DNA of 60,343 nt, taken from contig JAHHHV010000012.1 of assembly GCA_019359155.1 (NCBI GenBank), positions 1 through 60,343 of the forward strand. Direction: 5' to 3'. Positions 1 to 8,289 of the stretch are shown here, piece after piece. How positions within the stretch are numbered: position 1 is the stretch's first letter; each line of letters opens with the position of its first letter. Both the position numbers and the translations under genes were made by a program. The stretch comes from Pegethrix bostrychoides GSE-TBD4-15B. GTDB lineage: Bacteria; Cyanobacteriota; Cyanobacteriia; Elainellales; Elainellaceae. The notes under the pieces were generated by a model. The model made no database searches. It had not been told where the DNA came from and saw only the letters and a program-made list of their open reading frames with translations.

Positions 1-78
1 GGGCAGAAATTCTTTCGGTAGCAAGTTCATCAGGAGAAACCAAATAACGCTTTCCTGATTTTGCTACCTTTCCTACTC

Positions 79-1173
79 TCAAAATGGATAAAGTCGAGCA
101 AAGGTGCTAGCAGAAATCTGAGATCTTTCCTCAACCAATAATGATCTAGCTGTAATAGTTAAGTTGCCTCCGTTACCTATAGCACCCGGGTTAACATCAT
201 TCTCGATGCGACTACCTTGGCGAATTTGAACATCACCTGTTGCGTTTAAATTCAAATCACCTGCCCGACTCCCGACCGCACCAGAATTAGTGTTAATACC
301 AGCCTTCAACAAGCTCTCCCCGGAAACATCAATACTTCGTGCCGTCACCCTAATGTCACCAGCGTTTTTAAATGTGACATCAACCTGCGATCTATTTGTA
401 AACGATACATCGCCTCTAATTAAGTCAGTCGGAAAATTGAAGCTGCTATCTGAATTCAACCCTACCGCACCAATTCCAACTACTGCCCCAATCTCGACCC
501 GTCCTTCAAATGCACTTAGCTGTCCACCATCATTTGCAACATTTCCACCTAACAACAACAAATTTTGCCCATTACGAACACGAAGCCCAAATCCAGTATT
601 CGCCTGATTTGTGATTGTAGGGAGATTATCTGTAGGAATCTGGTTGAACAAAAACGCGGATGGATTAATCGTCAACAATGCTGGTGCTTCAGGATTGGTT
701 GCATTAAAAAAGCCTTGCTCTCCGAACTGAATGCCATTTGCGGTTGTCGCAGCAAATGATCCGCCCAGATCCAGACTCGCATTTGCCCCAAACAGAATCC
801 CGTTGGGATTCATGAAAAACAGATTCGCGTTACTAAACGTGCCCAGCGTTCCGAAGATTTCCGAGCGATCGGCGCTTGTAACGCGACTGAAGATATTCCG
901 CACATCCGCCGGACTATTAAAATACGCGCCCCGTCCTTCTGGCACGTCAAACTGCTCAAAGCTATGAAACAAGTTGCCACCGCGCTGCGCTCCACCCTCA
1001 ATCACATCGCTGTCTCGCTCAATATTGTCTCTACCGCGAACTCGGTCAGCCCGCACCCGCGAATTCTCAGCGCCCAGCGTGGCATCTGGCCTCACCTGCG
1101 CGACTGCCGCCTCGGTTCTAGCTACACCAACCGCAGTCAAACCTACCAACGCAGCCCAGAGAACCTTCTGCAT
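79..1173 (-). CDS. Filamentous hemagglutinin N-terminal (TPS domain) exoprotein, apparently truncated
   Basis: The N-terminal part of a two-partner-secretion exoprotein (TpsA-like), which would cross the outer membrane through a TpsB pore. I start at the internal ATG (1173) because MQKVLWAALVGLTAVGVA reads as a signal peptide; an upstream in-frame ATG at 1242 would only add charged residues. The TPS domain follows, with the NPNGILFG motif at about residue 120 and Asn/Gly-rich beta-helix sequence to the end. Family members are usually over 700 residues; this frame ends after 364, just past an ISAST motif, with FARLYPF and a stop unlike the family. The minus-strand frame that is open from there to the window edge does not look like beta-helix, so a disruption (insertion, deletion or frameshift) is likelier than a natural end. 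No tpsB gene lies in the window. Confidence 0.7.
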   Translation of the reverse strand: MQKVLWAALVGLTAVGVARTEAAVAQVRPDATLGAENSRVRADRVRGRDNIERDSDVIEGGAQRGGNLFHSFEQFDVPEGRGAYFNSPADVRNIFSRVTSADRSEIFGTLGTFSNANLFFMNPNGILFGANASLDLGGSFAATTANGIQFGEQGFFNATNPEAPALLTINPSAFLFNQIPTDNLPTITNQANTGFGLRVRNGQNLLLLGGNVANDGGQLSAFEGRVEIGAVVGIGAVGLNSDSSFNFPTDLIRGDVSFTNRSQVDVTFKNAGDIRVTARSIDVSGESLLKAGINTNSGAVGSRAGDLNLNATGDVQIRQGSRIENDVNPGAIGNGGNLTITARSLLVEERSQISASTFARLYPF

Positions 1174-1338
1174 CACCCTAGCCCTCGCTCCAGAATAGCC
1201 ATCCCGAAAGCAACAGCTTTCAGCTACGGGAATGTGTACCACAGAAACAGAGAAACAGCAGAAAAACAGACGACTTTCTTTAGGAATTCTGCTCGATATT
1301 ACGCCAGCAAAACTTCTGCCGCTTGGCGCTGCCGTTGC

Positions 1339-1566
1339 TCAGGGAAAGACAACCTCGGCAGGCAGTTGAGGCTGTGGCTGAGCTTGCTGTGGCTGAGCTT
1401 GGAGATCTGGGGCAGTCGTCATGGGAGTCTGGCTGCTCAACGCATCGCCTTGGCTCGATCCTAGCGGTTCTGTCTTGGTGCTTGCGGCACTGAGCTGGAG
1501 GGGCAGTCGTGCATTTTGCCTGAAGATGCTGTGCGCTGAGTAGGGAAATCCGAACTCGCGGTCTAG
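1339..1566 (-). other. Start-less open frame, possible gene remnant
   Basis: The 520 bp between the hemagglutinin start and htpG hold no convincing gene. One minus-strand frame stays open for 75 codons between two stops. It begins LDREFGFPYSAHS and ends in a Gln/Pro-rich tail (LQAQPQQAQPQPQLP). It has no usable start before an ATG in its second half, so it could be the C-terminal remnant of a lost gene. I do not recognise the family; an MscS-type C-terminus is only a guess. A TACAAT (1581-1586) could be a -10 for htpG, but no good -35 is seen. Confidence 0.2.
1371..1400. repeat. 15-bp perfect tandem duplication
   Basis: GCTGTGGCTGAGCTT occurs twice without a spacer, inside the start-less frame, where on the minus strand it encodes a repeated QPQQA-like unit. 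It is a short slippage-type repeat. Confidence 0.75.
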
Positions 1567-1692
1567 TCAGGCTTTCTGCTTACAATATTGGCAATTAGAT
1601 TTGGATGGCGCGATGAAGTAGGCGCTAGTCTGTCACAATTGATCAGCCGATCGACCATTCTTTTTACCCCATCTCACCCCAACAGTGGCACT

Positions 1693-3789
1693 ATGACGAC
1701 GATTCTGGAACAGGGCAACATTAGTATCCATACTGAAAATATTTTTCCGATCATCAAGAAATGGCTCTATTCTGATCACGAGATCTTCCTGCGCGAGCTA
1801 ATCTCCAACGCCGTAGATGCAATCCAAAAGCTGCGGATGGTGGCGCGCTCTGGTGAATATGAGGGCGACATTGATCACCCCGAAATTTTGCTCACGATTG
1901 ACCAAGCTCAGAAAACGCTGGCCATTTCCGATACCGGCATTGGCATGACCGCCGATGAAGTGAAGCAATATATCAACCAGGTCGCCTTCTCTAGCGCCGA
2001 GCAGTTCATCGACAAATATAAAGACAGCACCGACCAGCAAATTATCGGCCACTTCGGACTCGGCTTCTATTCCTCGTTCATGGTTTCATCCCGCGTCGAT
2101 ATCGACACGCTCTCTTACAAAGCAGACGCAGAGGCCGTGCATTGGTCTTGCGACGGCTCCACCCAGTTTGAACTCAGCGACTCCAGCCGCACCCAAGTCG
2201 GCACAACGATTACGCTGCTGCTGCTGCCCGACGAGCAAGAATATCTGGAGGAGTACCGGATTCGCACCCTTGTCAAAAAATACTGCGACTTCATGCCCTT
2301 CCCAATCAAGCTGGAAGTGAGGAGCGCAGAGGCCGAAGCTGTAGCTACAGAGGCCATAGATACAGGGGCCACAGATACAGAGGCCATAGCGACAGAAACA
2401 GAGGGCAAAACCAGCGAAGCTGCATCTGAGGCCAAAGTCCCAGAGCAGATCAACCAGCAAAAGGCTCCCTGGAAAGAGATGCCGAACAGCCTCAGCGACG
2501 AAGACTATCTGGAGTTTTACCGCTATCTCTATCCGTTCCAGGAAGACCCGCTGCTCTGGGTGCATCTCAACACCAGCGATCCGTTTGTGGTCAAGGGCAT
2601 TCTCTACTTCCCCAAGCTCAAGCCCGACGTAGACGTGACCAAAGGCCAGATCAAGCTGTTCTGTAATCAAGTGTTTGTCAGTGACAACTGCGAAGAGGTG
2701 ATTCCGCGCTTTCTGCTGCCCCTGCGCGGCGTGATCGACAGCACCGACATTCCGCTCAACGTTTCGCGCAGCTTCTTGCAGGCCGACCGTACCGTGCGCC
2801 AAATCGCCAACCATATCGCCAAGAAAGTTGGCTCGCGGCTGATTGAGCTGTACCGCGAAGACCGGGCGCACTACATCCGCTGCTGGCAAGATCTGGGCAC
2901 GTTCGTCAAGTTTGGCTCCATGAACGACGATAAGTTTAAGCAGCAGGTGGAAGATATCTTGATCTTCCGTACCACCGCCGACCTGAGCGCCAAATCTGAA
3001 GAACCTGCCGTGCAGGTGCAAGCCGAAGGCGACGCTTGGCAGGAGGTTGCCCAGTCAGAACCCACCAGCCAGCTCGACGGCAAATCCTACACGACGCTGA
3101 AAGAATATCTAGAGCGCAACAAAGAGAAACAGGCCAATCGCGTCTTCTACTGCAACGACGAAGCTTCTCAGGCCACGTACGTCGAGCTGCATAAAAACCA
3201 GGGGCTAGAAGTGCTGTTCATGGATTCGTTCATCGACTCGCATTTCATTAGCTTCCTGGAGCGCGAATACTCAGAGGTGAAGTTTTCGCGGGTGGACTCC
3301 GACCTCGACGAGACGCTCATCAACAAAGACAAAGAGAGCGAAATCGTTGACCCCACCACCCAGAAAACCCGCAGCGAGCTGGTCAAAGAGCTGTTTGAGA
3401 AGTCATTGAACAAGCCGAAGCTGACGATCCGCACCGAGGCGCTAAAAGCCGACGGAGCCGAAGCGCCCCCAGCGATTGTGCTGCTGCCCGAAGCGATGCG
3501 GCGGATGCAGGAGATGACAGCGCTGATGAGCCAGCAGGCGGTACAGTTCCCCGAAGAGCATACGCTGCTGGTAAATACCTCGCATCCGCTGGTGCAGAAC
3601 CTGATCAGCATTAGCCAGAGCAGCTTGGTGCAGGCAGGTGGCCAGTCGCCTTCTGCCGAACTAGCCAACATGATTTGCCAGCATGTCTACGATCTGGCAC
3701 TGATGGCGCAAAAGGGGTTCGACGCGGACGGCATGAAAGCCTTTGTGGAGCGCTCAAATCAAGTGCTGACCCGCCTGACCACAAACTAG
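1693..3789 (+). CDS. htpG: Molecular chaperone HtpG (bacterial Hsp90)
   Basis: ATP-dependent cytosolic chaperone for late folding and stress protection; in cyanobacteria it also stabilises tetrapyrrole and phycobilisome proteins. The 698-residue product has the GHKL ATPase domain: ELISNA near 35-40 with the Mg-binding Asn, DTGIGM at 80-85 and GHFGLGF at 119-125. The middle and dimerisation domains follow. I chose the ATG at 1693 because MTTILEQGNISIHTE is the conserved N-terminus; the frame is open upstream from a weak TTG-like start. A linker of about 40 residues (211-250), rich in Ala, Thr and Glu, separates the N-terminal and middle domains and is made of repeated A/T-E-A-I units, which makes the protein longer than the usual 630-660. 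It is followed by a strong hairpin shared with the convergent next gene. Confidence 0.95.
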   Translation: MTTILEQGNISIHTENIFPIIKKWLYSDHEIFLRELISNAVDAIQKLRMVARSGEYEGDIDHPEILLTIDQAQKTLAISDTGIGMTADEVKQYINQVAFSSAEQFIDKYKDSTDQQIIGHFGLGFYSSFMVSSRVDIDTLSYKADAEAVHWSCDGSTQFELSDSSRTQVGTTITLLLLPDEQEYLEEYRIRTLVKKYCDFMPFPIKLEVRSAEAEAVATEAIDTGATDTEAIATETEGKTSEAASEAKVPEQINQQKAPWKEMPNSLSDEDYLEFYRYLYPFQEDPLLWVHLNTSDPFVVKGILYFPKLKPDVDVTKGQIKLFCNQVFVSDNCEEVIPRFLLPLRGVIDSTDIPLNVSRSFLQADRTVRQIANHIAKKVGSRLIELYREDRAHYIRCWQDLGTFVKFGSMNDDKFKQQVEDILIFRTTADLSAKSEEPAVQVQAEGDAWQEVAQSEPTSQLDGKSYTTLKEYLERNKEKQANRVFYCNDEASQATYVELHKNQGLEVLFMDSFIDSHFISFLEREYSEVKFSRVDSDLDETLINKDKESEIVDPTTQKTRSELVKELFEKSLNKPKLTIRTEALKADGAEAPPAIVLLPEAMRRMQEMTALMSQQAVQFPEEHTLLVNTSHPLVQNLISISQSSLVQAGGQSPSAELANMICQHVYDLALMAQKGFDADGMKAFVERSNQVLTRLTTN

Positions 3790-3823
3790 GATGTTGCAGA
3801 AACCCTGCTGATCAGTTTTTAAA

Positions 3824-3862
3824 ACTCAAAGCTCCCCGACATGATGTTGGGGAGCTTTGAGT
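3824..3862. terminator. Bidirectional intrinsic hairpin between convergent genes
   Basis: A perfect 14-bp inverted repeat (ACTCAAAGCTCCCC and its complement) with an 11-nt loop sits between the htpG stop (3789) and the stop of the convergent PEP-CTERM gene (3880). On the minus side the stem is followed by the AAAA/TTTT tract at about 3816-3824, so termination is likely in that direction and probably in both. Confidence 0.8.
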
Positions 3863-3879
3863 CGCCGTGCTTTAAGCGG

Positions 3880-4854
3880 CTATGCGACCTGCTGATGATG
3901 AGCCGCATTGCGCCGCCACGCCATGAGCATAACCAGCAGTCCTAGCACCAGAGAAGGCTCCGGCACTTCGGTTGGCTTAACAGGCGGCTCATGGGATTCG
4001 GGGATGGAGGGCGTGTAGACCGGAACGTTGCCCTGGAAACTGACGTTGTGAAATTCGCCGCTGCCAGTCACAGAGTTCGCAATAAACCGACCTTCTACGT
4101 TGCCGTTATCAAATTTGAAGTTGGCATTAGTTGCCAAGACGCTGCCCGCAAACGAGAAGCCGCTGGTCTGAACTTGGGTCGCATTCACAAAGTTGAACAG
4201 AACGTTTTCTTTGTTGATACCATTCAAGTTCATGCCAAAGTTTTTAATGCTGACAGCATCTCCCAAAATGTTGAACAGCACTGTAGCACCCGACTGGATG
4301 CCGTTGAGGTTGAGATAGCTGCTGTTGCCAAACTGAGAGCCATCAATGGTGAACACGTTCAGGTCGGAATTGCCACCTTGCAGATGGATTCCACCCCATT
4401 TGTACTCAGTTGTGCCATTGTTGCTGAGGTTGCCTAACTGTTGGGAGAAGCCGTCTAGGTAAGTCTTGGCTGCGCCAAAGTCAATGGGCTGCCCTAAGGA
4501 GACCTTGCAGTTTGAGCCACAGTTGAAATTGACGTTGGATTTAACCTGCCCGCCCACAACAGCACTGCCGCCAAAAATCTGGCCGCCCTGATAGTTGAGA
4601 TCACCGCCGACTACGAGGCGAGTATCCGCACCGTTTGAGTTTTCTAAGCGATCGCCAATCCCAAAGTTGGTGAAGTTGGCATTGCCACCCACTGCAACTC
4701 GCCCTTCGGCATCAGAACTTTGATTCATGTCGCCAAAGACGAAGACGTTATAGTTGCTAGCTGGCCCAAAAGTGGCAGCCTCCGCCAAGTTGGAAAAACT
4801 GACGGTGGCTAGAACTGGTGCTGCAATCGCTGTCAGAATACGAGTTAAATTCAT
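3880..4854 (-). CDS. Choice-of-anchor A family protein with PEP-CTERM sorting signal
   Basis: An exported surface or extracellular-matrix protein. The N-terminus (MNLTRILTAIAAPVLATVS...AEA) is a signal peptide. The body has the choice-of-anchor A pattern: FNVFVFGDM-like opening (here YNVFVFGDM), RVAVGGNA, LVVGGDLNYQ and the late FAGSVLATNANF motif. The last 25 residues are a PEP-CTERM signal: VPEPS, a hydrophobic helix (LVLGLLVMLMAW), then RR. Such signals are cut by exosortase; an exosortase-like gene lies at 55449-56327, whose catalytic site is unusual. I start at 4854 rather than the ATG at 4905 because the signal peptide then begins directly at Met. Role unknown, plausibly cell-surface or exopolysaccharide association. 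Confidence 0.85.
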   Translation of the reverse strand: MNLTRILTAIAAPVLATVSFSNLAEAATFGPASNYNVFVFGDMNQSSDAEGRVAVGGNANFTNFGIGDRLENSNGADTRLVVGGDLNYQGGQIFGGSAVVGGQVKSNVNFNCGSNCKVSLGQPIDFGAAKTYLDGFSQQLGNLSNNGTTEYKWGGIHLQGGNSDLNVFTIDGSQFGNSSYLNLNGIQSGATVLFNILGDAVSIKNFGMNLNGINKENVLFNFVNATQVQTSGFSFAGSVLATNANFKFDNGNVEGRFIANSVTGSGEFHNVSFQGNVPVYTPSIPESHEPPVKPTEVPEPSLVLGLLVMLMAWRRNAAHHQQVA

Positions 4855-5069
4855 ACTCAGTGTTTCAGAAGAAGAGTGTTCATCGTTAGGAGTTGGCTCT
4901 ACCATAGCTCAACAAAAATAGCTGTGCATCGGTGAAATAGCCTGCCATTGACAATTTCCCAATCAATGCTGAAAACAACCAAATCTCACCAGACTAATGC
5001 TATTCGCCTCGTAAATCTAGTATGAATTTATACGAGATTACACGTATTGTTCAATTTGTTCAATAGCGC

Positions 5070-6515
5070 TTACCCTGCTTTCTGCTGCTGATAAAGCTGC
5101 TTAAACCGCGCCTGCTGAACCTTATGCTCGACAATCGGCATTGGATAGCCGCAGCGCTGACAGTCAGATTTAGAGATTTTGCCGCTGACGAGATCGGCGG
5201 TCTCCAGACTCCGCAGTTCAGGCAGCCATTCGCGGATGTAGTCAGCTTCGGGGTCAAACTTTTGGGCTTGGCTGGCGGGGTTGAAAATTCGCAGGGGTTT
5301 GGGATCCATGCCGCTAGAGGCACTCCACTGCCAGCCGCCGTTATTGGCCGAAAGGTCGCCGTCATAGAGCTTTTGCATGAAATAGCGCTCGCCATCCTGC
5401 CAGTTGATGATCAGATCCTTCGTCAAGAAGCTGGCGACAATCATCCGGCAGCGGTTATGCATCCAGCCGACCCCGTTGAGCTGCCGCATCGCCGCATCCA
5501 CAATCGGGTAGCCTGTGCGCCCCTCGCACCAGGCCTCAAACTGCTCGCTGCTGCCTTCCCAGGGGAAATTCTGGAGCTGTTTGCGGTAGGCTCCCTCGGC
5601 GAGCTTTGGGAAGAAATACATGCAGTGCTGATAAAACTCGCGCCAAGCTAGCTCCTGCTGCCAGGTTTGAATATTCTGCCGGGTTTCGTCGCTGCGGCTG
5701 TTTGCTTTGGCTTGTTCCGATGCCGCCCAGACGGTACGGATGCCAACTGTGCCAAACTTCAAAGCCGCGCTCAGGATCGAAGTGCCTGGTGCCGCTGGAA
5801 AGTTGCGCTGCTCGTCGTAGGTTTGAATTGCCTGGTCGCAAAAGGCATCCAGCTGAGCTTGGGCGGCGGCATTCCCCGGAGCCAGCAGCAGCGCGTTCTC
5901 CCAGACAAATCCCAGATCGTTGGCCGAGGGCAGCGGCGTCACTCCAGCTTTTTCTGCCGCAGACTGCTCAGACTCGCTCAGCCCGTTCAGCCCGCTCAGC
6001 CCGCTCGGCTCGCCAATGGTGACAGGCTCTGCTTTGGGTTGGCTCTGCCAGTTGCGCCAAAACGGTGTGTAGACCGTGTAGGGCTGTCCGGCTCCGGTCA
6101 TCACCTGCTGGGGCGGATGCAAGAGCTGATCCCAGTCCGCCTGCACTTCTACGCCGACCTCTCGCAAAGCTGCCGCCACCGCCCGGTCACGGCTGCGGCC
6201 ATAGGGTTCTACGTCGCGGTTCCAGTAGACGGCAGGACAGCTGAGGGCAGTCGCCAGCGCGGGCAGAGCTTGAGCGGGCTGACCTTGCAAAATCAGCAGC
6301 TGGCTGCCCGCTTTGGCGTAGTCTTGCTGAAGCGCCTGCAAGCTGCCCATCAAATAGACGACGCGGGCTGGGGCGACATCGCCATTTTGCAGAATTTCCG
6401 GATCAAGACAAAACAGCCCAACCAGCTTGGCGCTGCGCTGACGTGCGGCCACTAACCCCAGATTATCGACAAGCCGCAGATCGCGACGATGCCAAAACAA
6501 GATCAGATCACTCAT
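5070..6515 (-). CDS. phr: Deoxyribodipyrimidine photolyase (CPD photolyase)
   Basis: Light-driven repair of cyclobutane pyrimidine dimers. The 481-residue protein has the N-terminal antenna domain opening [15 protein letters not shown] and the C-terminal FAD domain with [30 protein letters not shown] and the [15 protein letters not shown] stretch near residue 390, which contacts FAD and the dimer. The end ([16 protein letters not shown]) matches cyanobacterial class I enzymes that carry an 8-HDF antenna; the antenna type is inferred. A linker near residue 170 has repeated GLSGLNGLS units. The short promoter region at 6516-6590 separates it from the next minus-strand gene, so the two may be independent. 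Cryptochrome function is less likely given the fit to class I photolyases. Confidence 0.93.
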   Translation of the reverse strand: MSDLILFWHRRDLRLVDNLGLVAARQRSAKLVGLFCLDPEILQNGDVAPARVVYLMGSLQALQQDYAKAGSQLLILQGQPAQALPALATALSCPAVYWNRDVEPYGRSRDRAVAAALREVGVEVQADWDQLLHPPQQVMTGAGQPYTVYTPFWRNWQSQPKAEPVTIGEPSGLSGLNGLSESEQSAAEKAGVTPLPSANDLGFVWENALLLAPGNAAAQAQLDAFCDQAIQTYDEQRNFPAAPGTSILSAALKFGTVGIRTVWAASEQAKANSRSDETRQNIQTWQQELAWREFYQHCMYFFPKLAEGAYRKQLQNFPWEGSSEQFEAWCEGRTGYPIVDAAMRQLNGVGWMHNRCRMIVASFLTKDLIINWQDGERYFMQKLYDGDLSANNGGWQWSASSGMDPKPLRIFNPASQAQKFDPEADYIREWLPELRSLETADLVSGKISKSDCQRCGYPMPIVEHKVQQARFKQLYQQQKAG

Positions 6516-6590
6516 GAAGCGGCGGCAGAATACAACTCTATTCAGAATAGAGCGATTCTGTCAGCCTGGAATATGGCGGAGGAGAGAACG

Positions 6591-7523
6591 CTAGCTCAGC
6601 GGCCAGAGAGTTTTTTGCCAAACCTGATAGCCGCGTCGATTCAAATGCAGCCCGTCTGTAGTGAGCTGGGCTTGCAGTCTGCCCTCTGGATCGGCAAAAG
6701 CAGGCTGAAGGTTGACGAACCGTGCTCCTTCCTGCTCAGCCAGCAGCGAAATATTGTAGTTGAGGCGACGAATCCGATTGACCGAAATCGCCTCTAGTCG
6801 AGTTGGCAGAATGGCATGAATGTAGATCTGTGCGCCGGGATGGCTGACCCGCAGGCGGCGGATCATCTCCTGAATGTTGCTCAAGACATCGTCATTGCTG
6901 GCTCCCTTTCGCAAATCGCTGATGCCAGCCGTAATGTAGATCGCATCCGGTCGAGTTTTGTCAAAGCTGTCGAGCCGCTGCAAAATATCGGCAGTGCTGT
7001 CGCCCGCAATGCCCTGATTCAGCCAAAATCGATCTCGCGAAAGCTGCTCGACCGGAAACTGCTCAGCCAGCGAGTCACCCAGCAGCACCGACAGCTTGGC
7101 TGGCCCCTGCCCGTCTGCGACTGCTTTGGCCTCGTAGTGCAGCAGCTTCACCCAATCGGCGCGGTCTGGCTGCCGCGTCGCCCGCGACCAGAGCGCCTGA
7201 AAGCTGTCGGTCGGCAGGCTGGTGTAGAGTTTGCCTGCCTGGAGTGCTGCCAGTCGCTGCACGTAGCGCTGGGCCTCTGTGGTGGGACGGGGCAAAGTCT
7301 GGGAGAGTGAGCTGGCGGCCACAGCCTGCACCGAGCGGCTAAATTCAGGCCGCCGGATCGGAGCCGGTACGTCCGAAACAGCAGCAGATTCGCAGGCGCG
7401 ATCCACATCCGAACGCGGCTGAAATAGGGCAGACCAAATTGGGCGAGGCGGCACATCCAGCTTCCAACCGGGCGTTTTTCCTTGGACAAGCAGACTAGCG
7501 GCGAGAACACACAGATCACTCAT
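6591..7523 (-). CDS. SGNH/GDSL hydrolase family protein
   Basis: A probable ester hydrolase of the SGNH fold, 310 residues. Block I is LLGDSLAEQ (nucleophile Ser151), block II is NQGIAGDST (Gly171) and block V is DGLHL (Asp290, His293). Block III normally reads GxND; here it is TAGISDL with Ser in the Asn place. The first 15 residues are hydrophobic (LCVLAASLLVQG), so export or anchoring is possible. The Pro-rich 130 residues before the catalytic domain have no family I recognise. I use the ATG at 7523 rather than 7553. Its start is back to back with ycf66 (7740), with a shared 216-bp region. Substrate unknown; cell-envelope polysaccharide deacetylation is one option. Confidence 0.8.
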   Translation of the reverse strand: MSDLCVLAASLLVQGKTPGWKLDVPPRPIWSALFQPRSDVDRACESAAVSDVPAPIRRPEFSRSVQAVAASSLSQTLPRPTTEAQRYVQRLAALQAGKLYTSLPTDSFQALWSRATRQPDRADWVKLLHYEAKAVADGQGPAKLSVLLGDSLAEQFPVEQLSRDRFWLNQGIAGDSTADILQRLDSFDKTRPDAIYITAGISDLRKGASNDDVLSNIQEMIRRLRVSHPGAQIYIHAILPTRLEAISVNRIRRLNYNISLLAEQEGARFVNLQPAFADPEGRLQAQLTTDGLHLNRRGYQVWQKTLWPLS

Positions 7524-7739
7524 GGCCAAGTACCACTGCGGAGGGCTACTCACCTATTCAGGCCTGCCGCAAGTTGATCAGGATAAGAGTCCGCATATTT
7601 ACGGAGAAAATTTTGCGGTTTCAGCGTCGCAGGCAGAGAATATCTCAGTGGATTTTATGGCAGTCGGCGAAAAATGTATCAACTTTGACAGGCTGCACCT
7701 TGCTATTCTTAGAGAAGATCAGCGAGTTAGGAAACCAAA

Positions 7740-8288
7740 ATGCTGAGCTATCTATTGGCAATTCTGGTGGGGACGGGCAGTTTGGGACTATATTTGGCGG
7801 CGTTTTTATTCCCAGAAGTGCATCGCAAATATGATCTGATCTGGAGCGGCATTGGCCTGTTTTACGGGCTGGTGCTCTGGGTCTGCGCCGGACGCATCAC
7901 GGGGGCTGTGCTGCTGGGGCAGATGGCCAGCGTCTCGCTGCTGGGCTGGCTGGGCTGGCAAACCCTCACGCTGCGCCGTGCCGAAACGCCAGCAGCGCTG
8001 CAAACTCAGCTTCCAGAAACCGCCAATTCGGCTCAAGATGTTTTTCAAATCACGATTCGCCAGCTCCGCGCCAATTTAAGCGAAAGTGCTGATCGCTCCT
8101 CGCTCACCGCCCAGCTCGATCAGGCAATTGCGCGTCTAGAGGCGGCCTGGAACGATCTTGGGGGCTGGTTCAGCAGCCTGCGCTCAGAGGATGCTATCCC
8201 CAATCTCGATAAACCAACTGCCGAATGGAGTGAGCTAGAGCCGGAGTCAGAGCCAGAACTCGACACCACCGACGCGCCCAATCGCTAG
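7740..8288 (+). CDS. ycf66: Ycf66 family protein
   Basis: A cyanobacterial and chloroplast family of unproven function. The N-terminal half carries three hydrophobic segments, including MLSYLLAILVGTGSLGLYL, the FLFPEVHRKYD loop and the GRITGAVLLGQMA helix, which are the family hallmarks. The C-terminal half is soluble and acidic, as usual for the family. Its stop lies one base before the stop of the convergent RTX protease gene (8290), so the two transcripts must end inside each other. A likely thylakoid or membrane location is inferred from the helices. Confidence 0.85.
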   Translation: MLSYLLAILVGTGSLGLYLAAFLFPEVHRKYDLIWSGIGLFYGLVLWVCAGRITGAVLLGQMASVSLLGWLGWQTLTLRRAETPAALQTQLPETANSAQDVFQITIRQLRANLSESADRSSLTAQLDQAIARLEAAWNDLGGWFSSLRSEDAIPNLDKPTAEWSELEPESEPELDTTDAPNR

Positions 8289-8289
8289 C

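Noticed and set aside
2086-3021. Long minus-strand open frame (311 codons) within htpG
   Set aside because: Antisense to a well-supported gene, with no family motifs; long antisense frames are common in GC-rich coding sequence.
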